Shown: piece by piece, positions 1 through 5,304 of the stretch
Layout: every line of letters starts with the position of its first letter
How positions within the stretch are numbered: position 1 is the first letter of the stretch
Source of the DNA: an uncultured Bacillota bacterium
Lineage (GTDB): Bacteria; Bacillota; Clostridia; Tissierellales; Tissierellaceae
NCBI GenBank assembly: GCA_937951995.1
Contig: CALGAG010000043.1
Coordinates: forward strand, 1 to 5,316
Direction: 5' to 3'
DNA length: 5,316 nucleotides
Notes under the pieces: generated by a model
Databases searched by the model: none
What the model was told of the DNA's origin: nothing
The model's input: only the letters and a program-made list of their open reading frames with translations
Translations under genes and position numbers: made by a program

Positions 1-24
1 CGCTCCCAACTGCGCCATACCCCC
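1..24 (-). tRNA. tRNA, 5' part only (isotype unknown), cut by window edge
   Basis: Read on the minus strand from 24 down to 1, the bases fit the first 24 positions of a canonical tRNA. They give a 7-base acceptor strand GGGGGTA, T8, G9, D-stem GCGC, D-loop AGTTGGGA with A14, G18, G19 and A21 in place, and then the returning D-stem GCG. Three D-stem pairs (C11-G24, G12-C23, C13-G22) can be checked inside the window. The anticodon, variable and T arms lie outside, so the isotype cannot be read. A GG-rich acceptor would suit alanine among others, but that is only a guess. A promoter in the right place supports the call. No cloverleaf can be completed from this window, so the gene could still be a degenerate tRNA. 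Confidence 0.8.
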
Positions 25-36
25 AAATATATTAAT

Positions 37-65
37 ATGATAGCATCTTGGAATAGATTTGGCAA
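37..65 (-). promoter_or_regulatory. Sigma-A-type promoter for the minus-strand tRNA
   Basis: On the minus strand there is a -35 box TTGCCA (65-60, 5 of 6 consensus bases), a 17-base spacer and a -10 box TATCAT (42-37, 5 of 6). The predicted transcription start lies about 5 bases before the first tRNA base at 24. This short leader is usual for tRNA genes. The bases between the -10 box and the tRNA are A/T only, so no GC-rich stringent-control discriminator is seen. Confidence 0.65.
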
Positions 66-91
66 GGACTTTTAAGGCTACAAATTAGTGG

Positions 92-120
92 TTGGCGATG
101 GGAGGGTAACGTGTTAAACT
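92..120 (+). promoter_or_regulatory. Possible promoter for the 146-367 gene run
   Basis: TTGGCG (92-97) and TAAACT (115-120), each 4 of 6 to the sigma-A consensus, are 17 bases apart. They would give a leader of roughly 20 bases before the ATG at 146. The match is modest, but it is the best-spaced pair in the plus-strand spacer. The spacer runs divergently from the tRNA and must contain some promoter unless transcription enters from elsewhere. Confidence 0.35.
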
Positions 121-145
121 ATAAACAGGATAGGAGGGGGCGGTA

Positions 146-367
146 ATGTATTTAAAGAAGCTGATTGCGCCTATTATAATTACATTTTTACTTCTAATGT
201 ATTTCGGGTTTGTTTTACTGAATTTAATAAGAATTCCAGAATCATTGGGTATAAGGATTCTGTGGTTGGTGATTCCCTTGGGACTTATGGGAGTGAGTGT
301 GTTTGTACTCATAGAAAGAATTAAGGAGATAAGGAGTGGTGATGAGGATGATCTTGGTAAATACTGA
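146..367 (+). CDS. Small two-helix membrane protein, unknown function
   Basis: This is a 73-residue protein with two hydrophobic stretches, about residues 7-27 and 37-58, joined by a short loop containing RIPES. It ends in a charged tail (ERIKEIRSGDEDDLGKY) that should lie in the cytosol. With a basic N-terminus (YLKK) and both ends predicted inside, it is a helical hairpin, not a secreted protein. The ATG at 146 is chosen because AGGAGG at 132-137 sits 8 bases upstream. The stop overlaps the start region of the UPF0145 gene by about 20-30 bases, so the two are probably translated together. I do not recognise a named family with certainty. The acidic EDDL-K-Y tail seems reminiscent of small hypothetical membrane proteins of Clostridia, but that is from memory. 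Its coupling to the UPF0145 gene is the only functional clue. Confidence 0.75.
   Translation: MYLKKLIAPIIITFLLLMYFGFVLLNLIRIPESLGIRILWLVIPLGLMGVSVFVLIERIKEIRSGDEDDLGKY
323..336 (+). promoter_or_regulatory. Tandem ribosome binding sites before the UPF0145 gene
   Basis: Two copies of AAGGAG, at 323-328 and 331-336, lie inside the end of the upstream coding region. The candidate starts are GTG 336, GTG 339, ATG 342 and ATG 348. The first site is 7 bases from GTG 336, and the second is 5 bases from ATG 342 and 11 bases from ATG 348. Family alignment favours ATG 342 or 348, because members typically begin only one or a few residues before the ILVNTDYISG-like strand. Confidence 0.6.
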
Positions 368-659
368 TTACATCAGTGGTAAGAATCTTGAAACCATGGG
401 TCTTGTAAAGGGATCCACAATACAGAGCAGAAATGTTGGCAGAGATATAACCCAGGGCTTTAAAACCCTTGTGGGAGGGGAGCTTAAGGCCTACAATGAG
501 ATGATGAACAACGCCAGAGCCCTGGCAACCAAGAGGATGGTACAGGAGGCTGAAGAGCTTGGTGCAGACGGAATAGTAAACATCAGATATGTATCAGCTG
601 CAGTTATGCAGGGAGCTGCGGAGGTAATGGTGTACGGAACTGCAGTCAAGTTCATCTAA
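342..659 (+). CDS. UPF0145 / YbjQ family protein (so-called heavy-metal-binding domain)
   Basis: The protein has 105 residues from ATG 342 (103 from ATG 348), the usual size for this single-domain cytosolic family, which forms compact oligomers of unknown role. Visible family marks are an N-terminal strand followed by T-D-Y-I-S-G-K, the loop G-x-V-K-G-x-T-I, the central R-D-x-x-x-G-F-x-x-L-V-G-G-E-L-x-A-Y, the helix ARALATKRMVQEAEELGADGIV, and a terminal G-T-A-V-K. The family name suggests metal binding, yet this protein has no cysteine and no histidine, so the label should not be read as evidence of metal binding here. It overlaps the small membrane protein gene and is followed after 53 bases by the transporter gene with no strong terminator between, so all three may share a transcript. 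The exact start is uncertain. Confidence 0.9.
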   Translation: MRMILVNTDYISGKNLETMGLVKGSTIQSRNVGRDITQGFKTLVGGELKAYNEMMNNARALATKRMVQEAEELGADGIVNIRYVSAAVMQGAAEVMVYGTAVKFI

Positions 660-712
660 TTTTTCATACACAATCTGTGATTTGGCCACATAATAATGAA
701 TGGAGTGATTGG

Positions 713-1774
713 ATGAGAGTTGCCATGCCAGGCAAGAAAAAGCTATTTGACATAGGACTTGTTGTGCTTGCAGTTTTATTGGCTGCAATAATTTACAAAC
801 CACTAGGAAACATTATCAATCCATTTGTATATGCACTGATTCTTGCCTACATTCTGGATCCTTTGGTTAAACTGCTTGAAAAAAGAAAGATAAAGAGAAT
901 ATGGGCAATACTTCTGGTATTTCTAATTCTCTTCGCAACAATAGGGATTGCATTTGCAACCATCATACCAAGCTTGACAGGTGATTTAAGTGGATTTATA
1001 GATGACATCCCAAATATTGTAAAGTTTGTTGAAAGAGTAATTGGAGAATTGCGTGCAGGGGAAATCACATTCATTCCTGAGGAGTTCCGTGATTTCTTAA
1101 ATGTGGAAGACCAGATGAGCAAGGCAGGAGAATATTTGAGGAATGCATTCCGGGGAATCTTCGATGCTCTGGTCAATTCAACCGGCACCCTTCTGGATAT
1201 AATAATCACACCAATAATAACATTTTACTATCTGAAGGATAAGGATAGGATAATAAAGGCCTTCACTCAGGATATCCCAGAGTCTGCCTTCAGCAAGATC
1301 AAAGAGCTTGCGGGGGATATGGACAAGGTTCTTGGAGGCTTTATAAAGGGACAGATCACTGTTGCTGTTTTCGTTGGTATACTCACTGGCGTAGGCTGCT
1401 GGTTTATAGGTGTTCCATATGCCCTGACAGTTGGTCTTGTTGCGGGAATAACAAACATTATCCCTTACTTTGGACCTTGGCTTGGTGGAGTGCTTCCTGT
1501 TGTGCTGGGTTTTATGGAAAAGCCCATCATGGCCCTGTGGGTCATTATACTGATTCTTGTGATTCAGCAAGTAGAATCAGCATTCCTTTCACCACAGATA
1601 ATGACACATTCTGTTGGACTTCATCCACTATTGGTAATGTTCTCTGTTCTGTTTTTTGGAAGCATGTTTGGAATACCAGGAATGATCATAGGGGTGCCCC
1701 TTATGGGGGTCTTAAAGATCCTGTTTGGGTACATAAAAGAGGTAAGACAGAATATCAGATCGGAAAACCCATAA
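713..1774 (+). CDS. AI-2E / UPF0118 (PerM-type) family transporter
   Basis: This 353-residue integral membrane protein is of the usual length for the family. Hydrophobic segments lie near residues 13-28, 33-50, 62-86, 152-174, 211-232, 236-262, 271-286 and 302-340. The long soluble stretch at about 87-150 between the third and fourth is characteristic. Family marks are G-G-F-I-K-G-Q (208-214), I-P-Y-F-G-P-W-L-G-G (250-259), QQVESAFLSPQIM followed by HSVGLHPL, and F-G-I-P-G-M-I-I-G-V-P-L near the end. Members have been linked to autoinducer-2 export or to Na+/H+ exchange, while most are uncharacterised, so the substrate here cannot be told. I prefer ATG 713 because GGAG (702-705) lies 7 bases upstream. 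An in-frame GTG at 677 would add a hydrophilic 12-residue extension with no ribosome site. Confidence 0.92.
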   Translation: MRVAMPGKKKLFDIGLVVLAVLLAAIIYKPLGNIINPFVYALILAYILDPLVKLLEKRKIKRIWAILLVFLILFATIGIAFATIIPSLTGDLSGFIDDIPNIVKFVERVIGELRAGEITFIPEEFRDFLNVEDQMSKAGEYLRNAFRGIFDALVNSTGTLLDIIITPIITFYYLKDKDRIIKAFTQDIPESAFSKIKELAGDMDKVLGGFIKGQITVAVFVGILTGVGCWFIGVPYALTVGLVAGITNIIPYFGPWLGGVLPVVLGFMEKPIMALWVIILILVIQQVESAFLSPQIMTHSVGLHPLLVMFSVLFFGSMFGIPGMIIGVPLMGVLKILFGYIKEVRQNIRSENP

Positions 1775-1856
1775 CTTTGAAGAGTTTTCAACGAATTGCC
1801 ATTGCCTTACAGATGTTTTGGCTTGCAATCAAAATCTCGAATAGTGGAACAAAAAT

Positions 1857-1908
1857 AACATCCTTGAAATTGTTATGCCCCCATGCATTGACATGGGGGG
1901 ATGTTTTT
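1857..1908 (+). terminator. Hairpin between convergent operons, probable two-way terminator
   Basis: An inner stem CCCCCATG (1878-1885) pairs with CATGGGGG (1892-1899) around a 6-base loop and is followed by GATG and TTTTT (1904-1908). An outer arm AACATCC (1857-1863) can pair with GGATGTT (1899-1905). On the minus strand that outer stem is followed by ATTTTTG (1856-1850), so the region has T-runs in both directions. It lies between the transporter stop (1774) and the truA stop (1933), where both operons need to end. The T-runs are short and the outer stem needs a 14-base bulge, so termination strength is uncertain. Confidence 0.6.
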
Positions 1909-1932
1909 GTGAATTGTGGGCAAAATTGTGAC

Positions 1933-2670
1933 CTAGTAATGGACAGCACTGAGGAATAGCCCATGGGGAGGGCATGTTATTCCTGCATCAGCCCTGATCC
2001 TGGTCTCCAAAACATTCTCGACATCTTGTGGGGTCATCTTGTGGTGTCCCACCTCAACAAGTGTGCCCATGATTATGCGCACCATGTTGTGGAGGAAGCC
2101 GTCACCTGTAAAGACAAATGATAGAAGTGGACCATCCTGCTTATAGTTAACGGAATTTATGGTCCTAACAGTGGATTTATTTGCCTTTTTAACTGATGAA
2201 AAACCCAAAAAATCATGTGTCCCCTGGAGTATCTCAATTGCACGACTAATTGAGTCCATATCCAGGTTCTCCTTTATGTGCCAGGAGTACTTCCTGTAGA
2301 AGGGAGATTGGAAGTCACCTGTGTATATATGGTAGGTGTATTCCTTTAATTTAACATTATATCTGCTGTGAAACCGTTCATTCACCTCTTCCATTTCCGT
2401 CACAACTATATCATTTGGAAGATAGTGGTTGATGTATTCCTGAATCTCATAAAGGGACAAGTCAACATCTGCTTTGAAGTTTGCAACCTGACCAAGGGAA
2501 TGAACACCTGCATCGGTTCTCCCGGATCCGATTATTTTAATGTCTACTTTACACATCTGGCTAATTACATTTTCAAGTTTTCCCTGGATAGTCCGGTCAG
2601 ACTTTGGAAGTCTTTGCCAACCCAGGTACCTGCTCCCATCGTATTCAATGGTCATTTTGTAGTTCTTCAA
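1933..2670 (-). CDS. truA: tRNA pseudouridine(38-40) synthase TruA
   Basis: TruA converts uridines 38, 39 and 40 in the anticodon arm of many tRNAs to pseudouridine in the cytosol. The 245-residue length is normal. Clear family marks are the opening K-M-T-I-E-Y-D-G-S-x-Y-x-G-W-Q, the catalytic block G-S-G-R-T-D-A-G-V-H-S with nucleophile Asp53, F-H-S-R-Y followed by Y-T-Y-H-I-Y (100-116), F-L-H-N-M-V-R-I-I-M-G-T-L-V-E-V-G (192-208) and the C-terminal P-P-H-G-L-F-L (234-240). The start is TTG at 2670, supported by GGAGG placed 7 bases upstream and by alignment with family N-termini. The next ATG, at 2655, would be 22 bases from that site and would remove residues before the TIEYDG strand. The gene lies 12 bases after the yitT-like stop and is probably coupled to it. 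All expected catalytic residues are present. Confidence 0.96.
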   Translation of the reverse strand: MKNYKMTIEYDGSRYLGWQRLPKSDRTIQGKLENVISQMCKVDIKIIGSGRTDAGVHSLGQVANFKADVDLSLYEIQEYINHYLPNDIVVTEMEEVNERFHSRYNVKLKEYTYHIYTGDFQSPFYRKYSWHIKENLDMDSISRAIEILQGTHDFLGFSSVKKANKSTVRTINSVNYKQDGPLLSFVFTGDGFLHNMVRIIMGTLVEVGHHKMTPQDVENVLETRIRADAGITCPPHGLFLSAVHY

Positions 2671-2675
2671 GAGAT

Positions 2676-2683
2676 CCCCTCCC
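2676..2683 (-). promoter_or_regulatory. Ribosome binding site fixing the TTG start of truA
   Basis: Read on the minus strand, GGGAGGGG (2683-2676) directly follows, and shares one base with, the TAG stop of the yitT-like gene (2685-2683). Its GGAGG core is 7 bases from TTG 2670. No other start codon is so well placed, so the site both selects the rare TTG start and suggests that ribosomes finishing yitT reinitiate on truA. Confidence 0.75.
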
Positions 2684-3525
2684 TAGTATGTGAAGCCTTC
2701 CCCTTCGACTTCGGTTACGTATGAAACGGAAACAAAGGCCTTTTTATCTATATTTCTAGTGAAATCCCTAATCTTGATGTACTCACTTCTGGATACTATG
2801 GTGTTGATTATTCTCTTATCCTCATTTGAAAAACCGCCTGTTCCATGATAAATGGTGGTTCCTCTACCGATTTCTGAAAGAATGTAGCCATTGATGGAAT
2901 CAAGTTCAGATGAAATGATCAGCATGTTGATTTTAACATTAAAACCAGCTATCATCTTGTCTATAACAAAGGAATTGATAACTATCCCCAGTAGTGCGTA
3001 CATACCAAGTCTTGCTCCAAATACAAGACCTGCAAATATGGTGATGAAAAAATCAGAGGCAAGCAGGGACTTGCCAATATCCATATGTGTATACTTGTTG
3101 ATTATTTTTGCTATGATATCCGTTCCACCAGTGGAAGCGTTCTGATTGAATACTATACCCATGCCTACACCGTTTATGAGTATTCCAAATATAAGATTGA
3201 TGAAAAGATCATCCGTAAAGGGTGCTGTCATTGGAAGTATAAGCTCGAAAAATCCAATCATGGCAGATAGGGCAAGGGAAGCGTAGACTGTATAGCCTCC
3301 AAATTCTTTTCCCAGAACAATGAATGCAGTGATGAATAGGATTATATTAAGAACAGCTAGGATGACCCCCATGGGTATTGATGGAATCAGATAACTCAAT
3401 ATCATTGCCAGACCTGTTGCGCCTCCTACCGCAAGATTTGAGGGCATGAGGAAAAAGTACATTCCCATTGTCATGATCAATAGCCCCAGATTAATTAGCA
3501 TAAATCTCTTTATGTTGAACTTCAT
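2683..3525 (-). CDS. YitT family membrane protein (YitT_membrane + DUF2179)
   Basis: This 280-residue protein has the standard two-part YitT layout. The first about 190 residues are hydrophobic, with helices near 8-27, 33-50, 52-71, 78-98, 108-127 and 153-188, and contain P-S-N-L-A-V-G-G-A-T-G (28-38) and N-A-S-T-G-G-T-D-I-I-A (129-139), both typical of the family. The C-terminal DUF2179 domain (about 200-275) has the pattern R-G-T-T-I-Y-H-G-T-G-G-F-S (221-233), V-S-R-S-E-Y (244-249), D-x-x-A-F-V and E-G-E-G-F. It resembles PII-like small-ligand domains, so a cytosolic sensing role for the tail is plausible. The transported or sensed molecule is unknown for the family. ATG 3525 is set by AAGGAGGAG ending 6 bases upstream. 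It is first in an operon with truA, behind a strong promoter. Confidence 0.93.
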   Translation of the reverse strand: MKFNIKRFMLINLGLLIMTMGMYFFLMPSNLAVGGATGLAMILSYLIPSIPMGVILAVLNIILFITAFIVLGKEFGGYTVYASLALSAMIGFFELILPMTAPFTDDLFINLIFGILINGVGMGIVFNQNASTGGTDIIAKIINKYTHMDIGKSLLASDFFITIFAGLVFGARLGMYALLGIVINSFVIDKMIAGFNVKINMLIISSELDSINGYILSEIGRGTTIYHGTGGFSNEDKRIINTIVSRSEYIKIRDFTRNIDKKAFVSVSYVTEVEGEGFTY

Positions 3526-3557
3526 TATATCTCCTCCTTAATTATTGCAATCATGAC

Positions 3558-3586
3558 ATTATATTTGATAAGAGCATTAATTTCAA
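3558..3586 (-). promoter_or_regulatory. Sigma-A promoter of the yitT-like/truA operon
   Basis: On the minus strand a -35 box TTGAAA (3586-3581, 5 of 6) and a perfect -10 box TATAAT (3563-3558) are separated by exactly 17 bases. The start point would be near 3551, leaving a leader of about 25 bases that carries only the ribosome site. The leader is therefore too short for a riboswitch or attenuator. Confidence 0.75.
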
Positions 3587-3605
3587 GTTTAATTTTGAAT
3601 AGTGG

Positions 3606-3635
3606 TTTACACAAATGCATTATAACATATAGAAT
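3606..3635 (+). promoter_or_regulatory. Probable promoter of the FMN oxidoreductase gene
   Basis: TTTACA (3606-3611, 5 of 6) is followed by an A/T-rich region holding two overlapping -10 candidates, TATAGA at 3628-3633 (16-base spacer) and TAGAAT at 3630-3635 (18-base spacer). The leader to ATG 3674 would be about 32 bases. The -35 box lies 19 bases from the -35 box of the divergent yitT promoter, so the two promoters are back to back and do not overlap. Confidence 0.55.
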
Positions 3636-3673
3636 AGTATTACGAGTAGGGTACAAAAACTGGAGGGGTTGAT

Positions 3674-4726
3674 ATGATAATGGATCTTTATGGTGAAAGG
3701 AAGTTGGGTAAATTCAAGCTTAAAAACCCATTTGTACTTCCTTCAATGGTTGCATTTGGGTTTGCAGATGAAGGTGGATATGTGTCCAAGAGAAATGTTG
3801 AACACTATGACAGGATATCGAAAAATGGTGCAGGCCTGGTGATTGTGGAGGCGACCTGCATCAATCCGGATGGAAGACTTTCTGTTGACCAGCTTGCCAT
3901 ATGGGATGATTCCTATATTGAGGGACTGGAGAAGCTCTCTTCAGTGATACATAAGAATGGAGCTACTGCAATAATACAGCTCCATCATGCAGGGTTAAGG
4001 GCAAAATCCGATGTGACTGAGACACCCTTGACCTCATCAGATTTTGAGCAGAAGGGAAGAGTCTCAAAAGGAATGACCAAGGATCAGGTTGAAAGGACAA
4101 TACAGGAATTTGCCCAGGCAGCAAGGAGGGCACAGATTGCTGGCTTTGATGGAGTGGAAATCCATGGAGCACATGGTTATCTATTAACTCAGTTCTTTTC
4201 CAAAAAGGTAAATGATAGAAGGGATGAGTACGGAGGGAGCTTTGAAAACCGTAATAGGATTGCTATGAGGATCCATGATGAGATTAGGGCTATTACAGGT
4301 GATGACTTCATTCTTGGTATGAGAATGGGCTCCAATGACGATTCCATTGAAGAGAGCATAGACAGGGCAAAGGCCCTTGAAAAGATGGGCTATGACTATC
4401 TCCATGTTTCAACAGGCTTTGACAACACACAAATTGAGGTTGAAATACCAGAAGAGTTTCCTTGCAACTGGATAGTGTTTGGGGGGACTTTGATTAAGGA
4501 AAAGGTTGGAATACCAGTTATTGGTGTAAACAAGATCCTCACCAAGGACCAGGTGGACTATCTTCTTGAAAACAGGCTGCTTGACCTGGTTGCAATTGGA
4601 AGGGGGCAGCTTGCGGACCATGATTTCTTGGAGCATATGATTGGTGAGGGTGAAATAGTTACCTGTCTTGAATGCAGACCCTGTAAATGGTTCACCGATG
4701 GAACAAGATGCCCAAGGCACATATGA
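3674..4726 (+). CDS. Old Yellow Enzyme-type NADH:flavin oxidoreductase, single domain with Cys-rich tail
   Basis: This is a 350-residue FMN TIM-barrel protein (COG1902 type) that would move hydride from reduced FMN to an unknown, probably alpha,beta-unsaturated, acceptor in the cytosol. Landmarks are N-P-F-V-L-P-S-M-V (18-26), Q-L-H-H-A-G (102-107, Gln102 near FMN), G-F-D-G-V-E-I-H-G-A-H-G-Y-L-L (157-171) with substrate-binding His164/His167 and a likely proton donor Tyr169, N-D-R-R-D-E-Y-G-G-S-x-E-N-R (180-193), Arg217, and the FMN-phosphate loop A-I-G-R-G-Q-L-A-D (307-315). The positions match the YqjM-type arrangement, but Ala27 and Phe28 stand where YqjM has Cys26/Tyr28. The tail has Cys331, 334, 337 and 346, resembling the 4Fe-4S site of dienoyl-CoA reductase-type relatives, but the protein ends there with no second flavin domain. 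ATG 3674 has GGAGG 7 bases upstream. The substrate is unknown. Confidence 0.92.
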   Translation: MIMDLYGERKLGKFKLKNPFVLPSMVAFGFADEGGYVSKRNVEHYDRISKNGAGLVIVEATCINPDGRLSVDQLAIWDDSYIEGLEKLSSVIHKNGATAIIQLHHAGLRAKSDVTETPLTSSDFEQKGRVSKGMTKDQVERTIQEFAQAARRAQIAGFDGVEIHGAHGYLLTQFFSKKVNDRRDEYGGSFENRNRIAMRIHDEIRAITGDDFILGMRMGSNDDSIEESIDRAKALEKMGYDYLHVSTGFDNTQIEVEIPEEFPCNWIVFGGTLIKEKVGIPVIGVNKILTKDQVDYLLENRLLDLVAIGRGQLADHDFLEHMIGEGEIVTCLECRPCKWFTDGTRCPRHI

Positions 4727-4751
4727 ATTGTTGAATTATTCAAATTAAACG

Positions 4752-4780
4752 GTTACAGTCCCATTTACGGGGTATATAAT
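4752..4780 (+). promoter_or_regulatory. Promoter of the rubrerythrin-like gene
   Basis: GTTACA (4752-4757, 4 of 6) and a perfect TATAAT (4775-4780) are 17 bases apart, giving a start near 4787 and a leader of about 32 bases. The -10 box is embedded in the palindrome TATAATTATA (4775-4784), and a second palindrome, ATAATATTAT (4795-4804), lies just before the ribosome site. No good terminator separates this promoter from the oxidoreductase gene, so read-through may add to expression. Confidence 0.6.
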
Positions 4781-4818
4781 TATAGGAACTCAAGATAATA
4801 TTATAAGGAGGCTGACTG

Positions 4819-5304
4819 ATGAACTACGTTGAATTTGCAATCCAAATGGAGGTTGACGGTGAGAATTATTACAGAGAACAGGCAGAGAAGAACAAGGGTA
4901 ATGCTCTTGAGAAGGTATTCCTTAATCTTGCCGATGATGAGAAAAAGCATGCTGACCTGGTAAGGAATTATGCTGAAGCTGTTGATTACAGTCTTGACGA
5001 AGACAATGCATTTGTCGAGTTTGAGAATGTATTCAAAAATGAATCAGATTTCAAGGTGGATGTTAAGGTAGACCCAAATCAGCTTGATGCATATAGATTA
5101 GCCATTAAGAAGGAGCAGGAAAGCATAGACCTTTACAAGAAGATGAAGGAAGAAGCTGATTCTGAAAAGGGCAAGAAACTTTTTGATTACCTGGTAAGAC
5201 AGGAAGAATACCATTACAGAATTTTTGACGATATGGTTAGTCATCTGAAGAAGGCTGAAGAATGGGTTGAGGATGCCAGATTCGGAAAAAGAGATACTTA
5301 TTAG
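4819..5304 (+). CDS. Rubrerythrin-like ferritin-family diiron protein without rubredoxin domain
   Basis: This 161-residue four-helix-bundle protein has a full set of six likely diiron ligands: Glu11 (in E-V-D-G-E-N-Y-Y), Glu41 and His44 (D-E-K-K-H), Glu99 (K-E-Q-E-S-I-D-L-Y), and Glu129 and His132 (R-Q-E-E-Y-H). Rubrerythrins of anaerobes reduce hydrogen peroxide using electrons from rubredoxin. Here the rubredoxin-like C-terminal domain is absent and there is no cysteine in the whole protein, so electrons would have to come from a separate partner, or the role differs (oxygen or iron handling). The C-terminus runs from EEWVEDARFG to the end at Tyr161. ATG 4819 is fixed by AAGGAGG (4805-4811) 7 bases upstream. 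It lies after the flavin oxidoreductase gene but has its own promoter. The fold is well supported, the reaction is not. Confidence 0.9.
   Translation: MNYVEFAIQMEVDGENYYREQAEKNKGNALEKVFLNLADDEKKHADLVRNYAEAVDYSLDEDNAFVEFENVFKNESDFKVDVKVDPNQLDAYRLAIKKEQESIDLYKKMKEEADSEKGKKLFDYLVRQEEYHYRIFDDMVSHLKKAEEWVEDARFGKRDTY

Noticed and set aside
59..64. TTGGCA on the plus strand as a -35 box
   Set aside because: No -10 box lies at suitable spacing, and the same bases form the -35 box of the stronger minus-strand tRNA promoter.
637..659. Hairpin GAACT/AGTTC followed by T-rich bases at the end of the UPF0145 gene
   Set aside because: The stem is only 5 base pairs, lies in coding sequence and is 7 bases from the T-run, so it is too weak to call a terminator.
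665..697. Separate promoter for the transporter gene
   Set aside because: CATAAT and AATAAT -10-like boxes exist, but no acceptable -35 box is found 16-18 bases upstream.
677..712. In-frame GTG 677 as the transporter start
   Set aside because: There is no ribosome site before it and the extension is hydrophilic and unlike the family. ATG 713 has a well-spaced GGAG.
1178..1570. 130-codon minus-strand open frame inside the transporter gene
   Set aside because: It is fully antisense to a recognisable membrane protein, with no ribosome site or family motif.
1775..1856. Small RNA or extra short gene in the spacer after the transporter
   Set aside because: There is no ribosome site with an open frame, no promoter of quality, and only a 5-base-pair inverted repeat (TTGAA/TTCAA). 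Nothing can be supported.
1477..1959. 160-codon plus-strand open frame overlapping the end of the transporter gene
   Set aside because: It is in another frame of a well-supported family protein, has an unlikely composition and runs into the truA gene, so it is a frame shadow.
3526..3673. Riboswitch upstream of the yitT-like or oxidoreductase gene
   Set aside because: The predicted leaders are only about 25 and 32 bases, too short for a known riboswitch.
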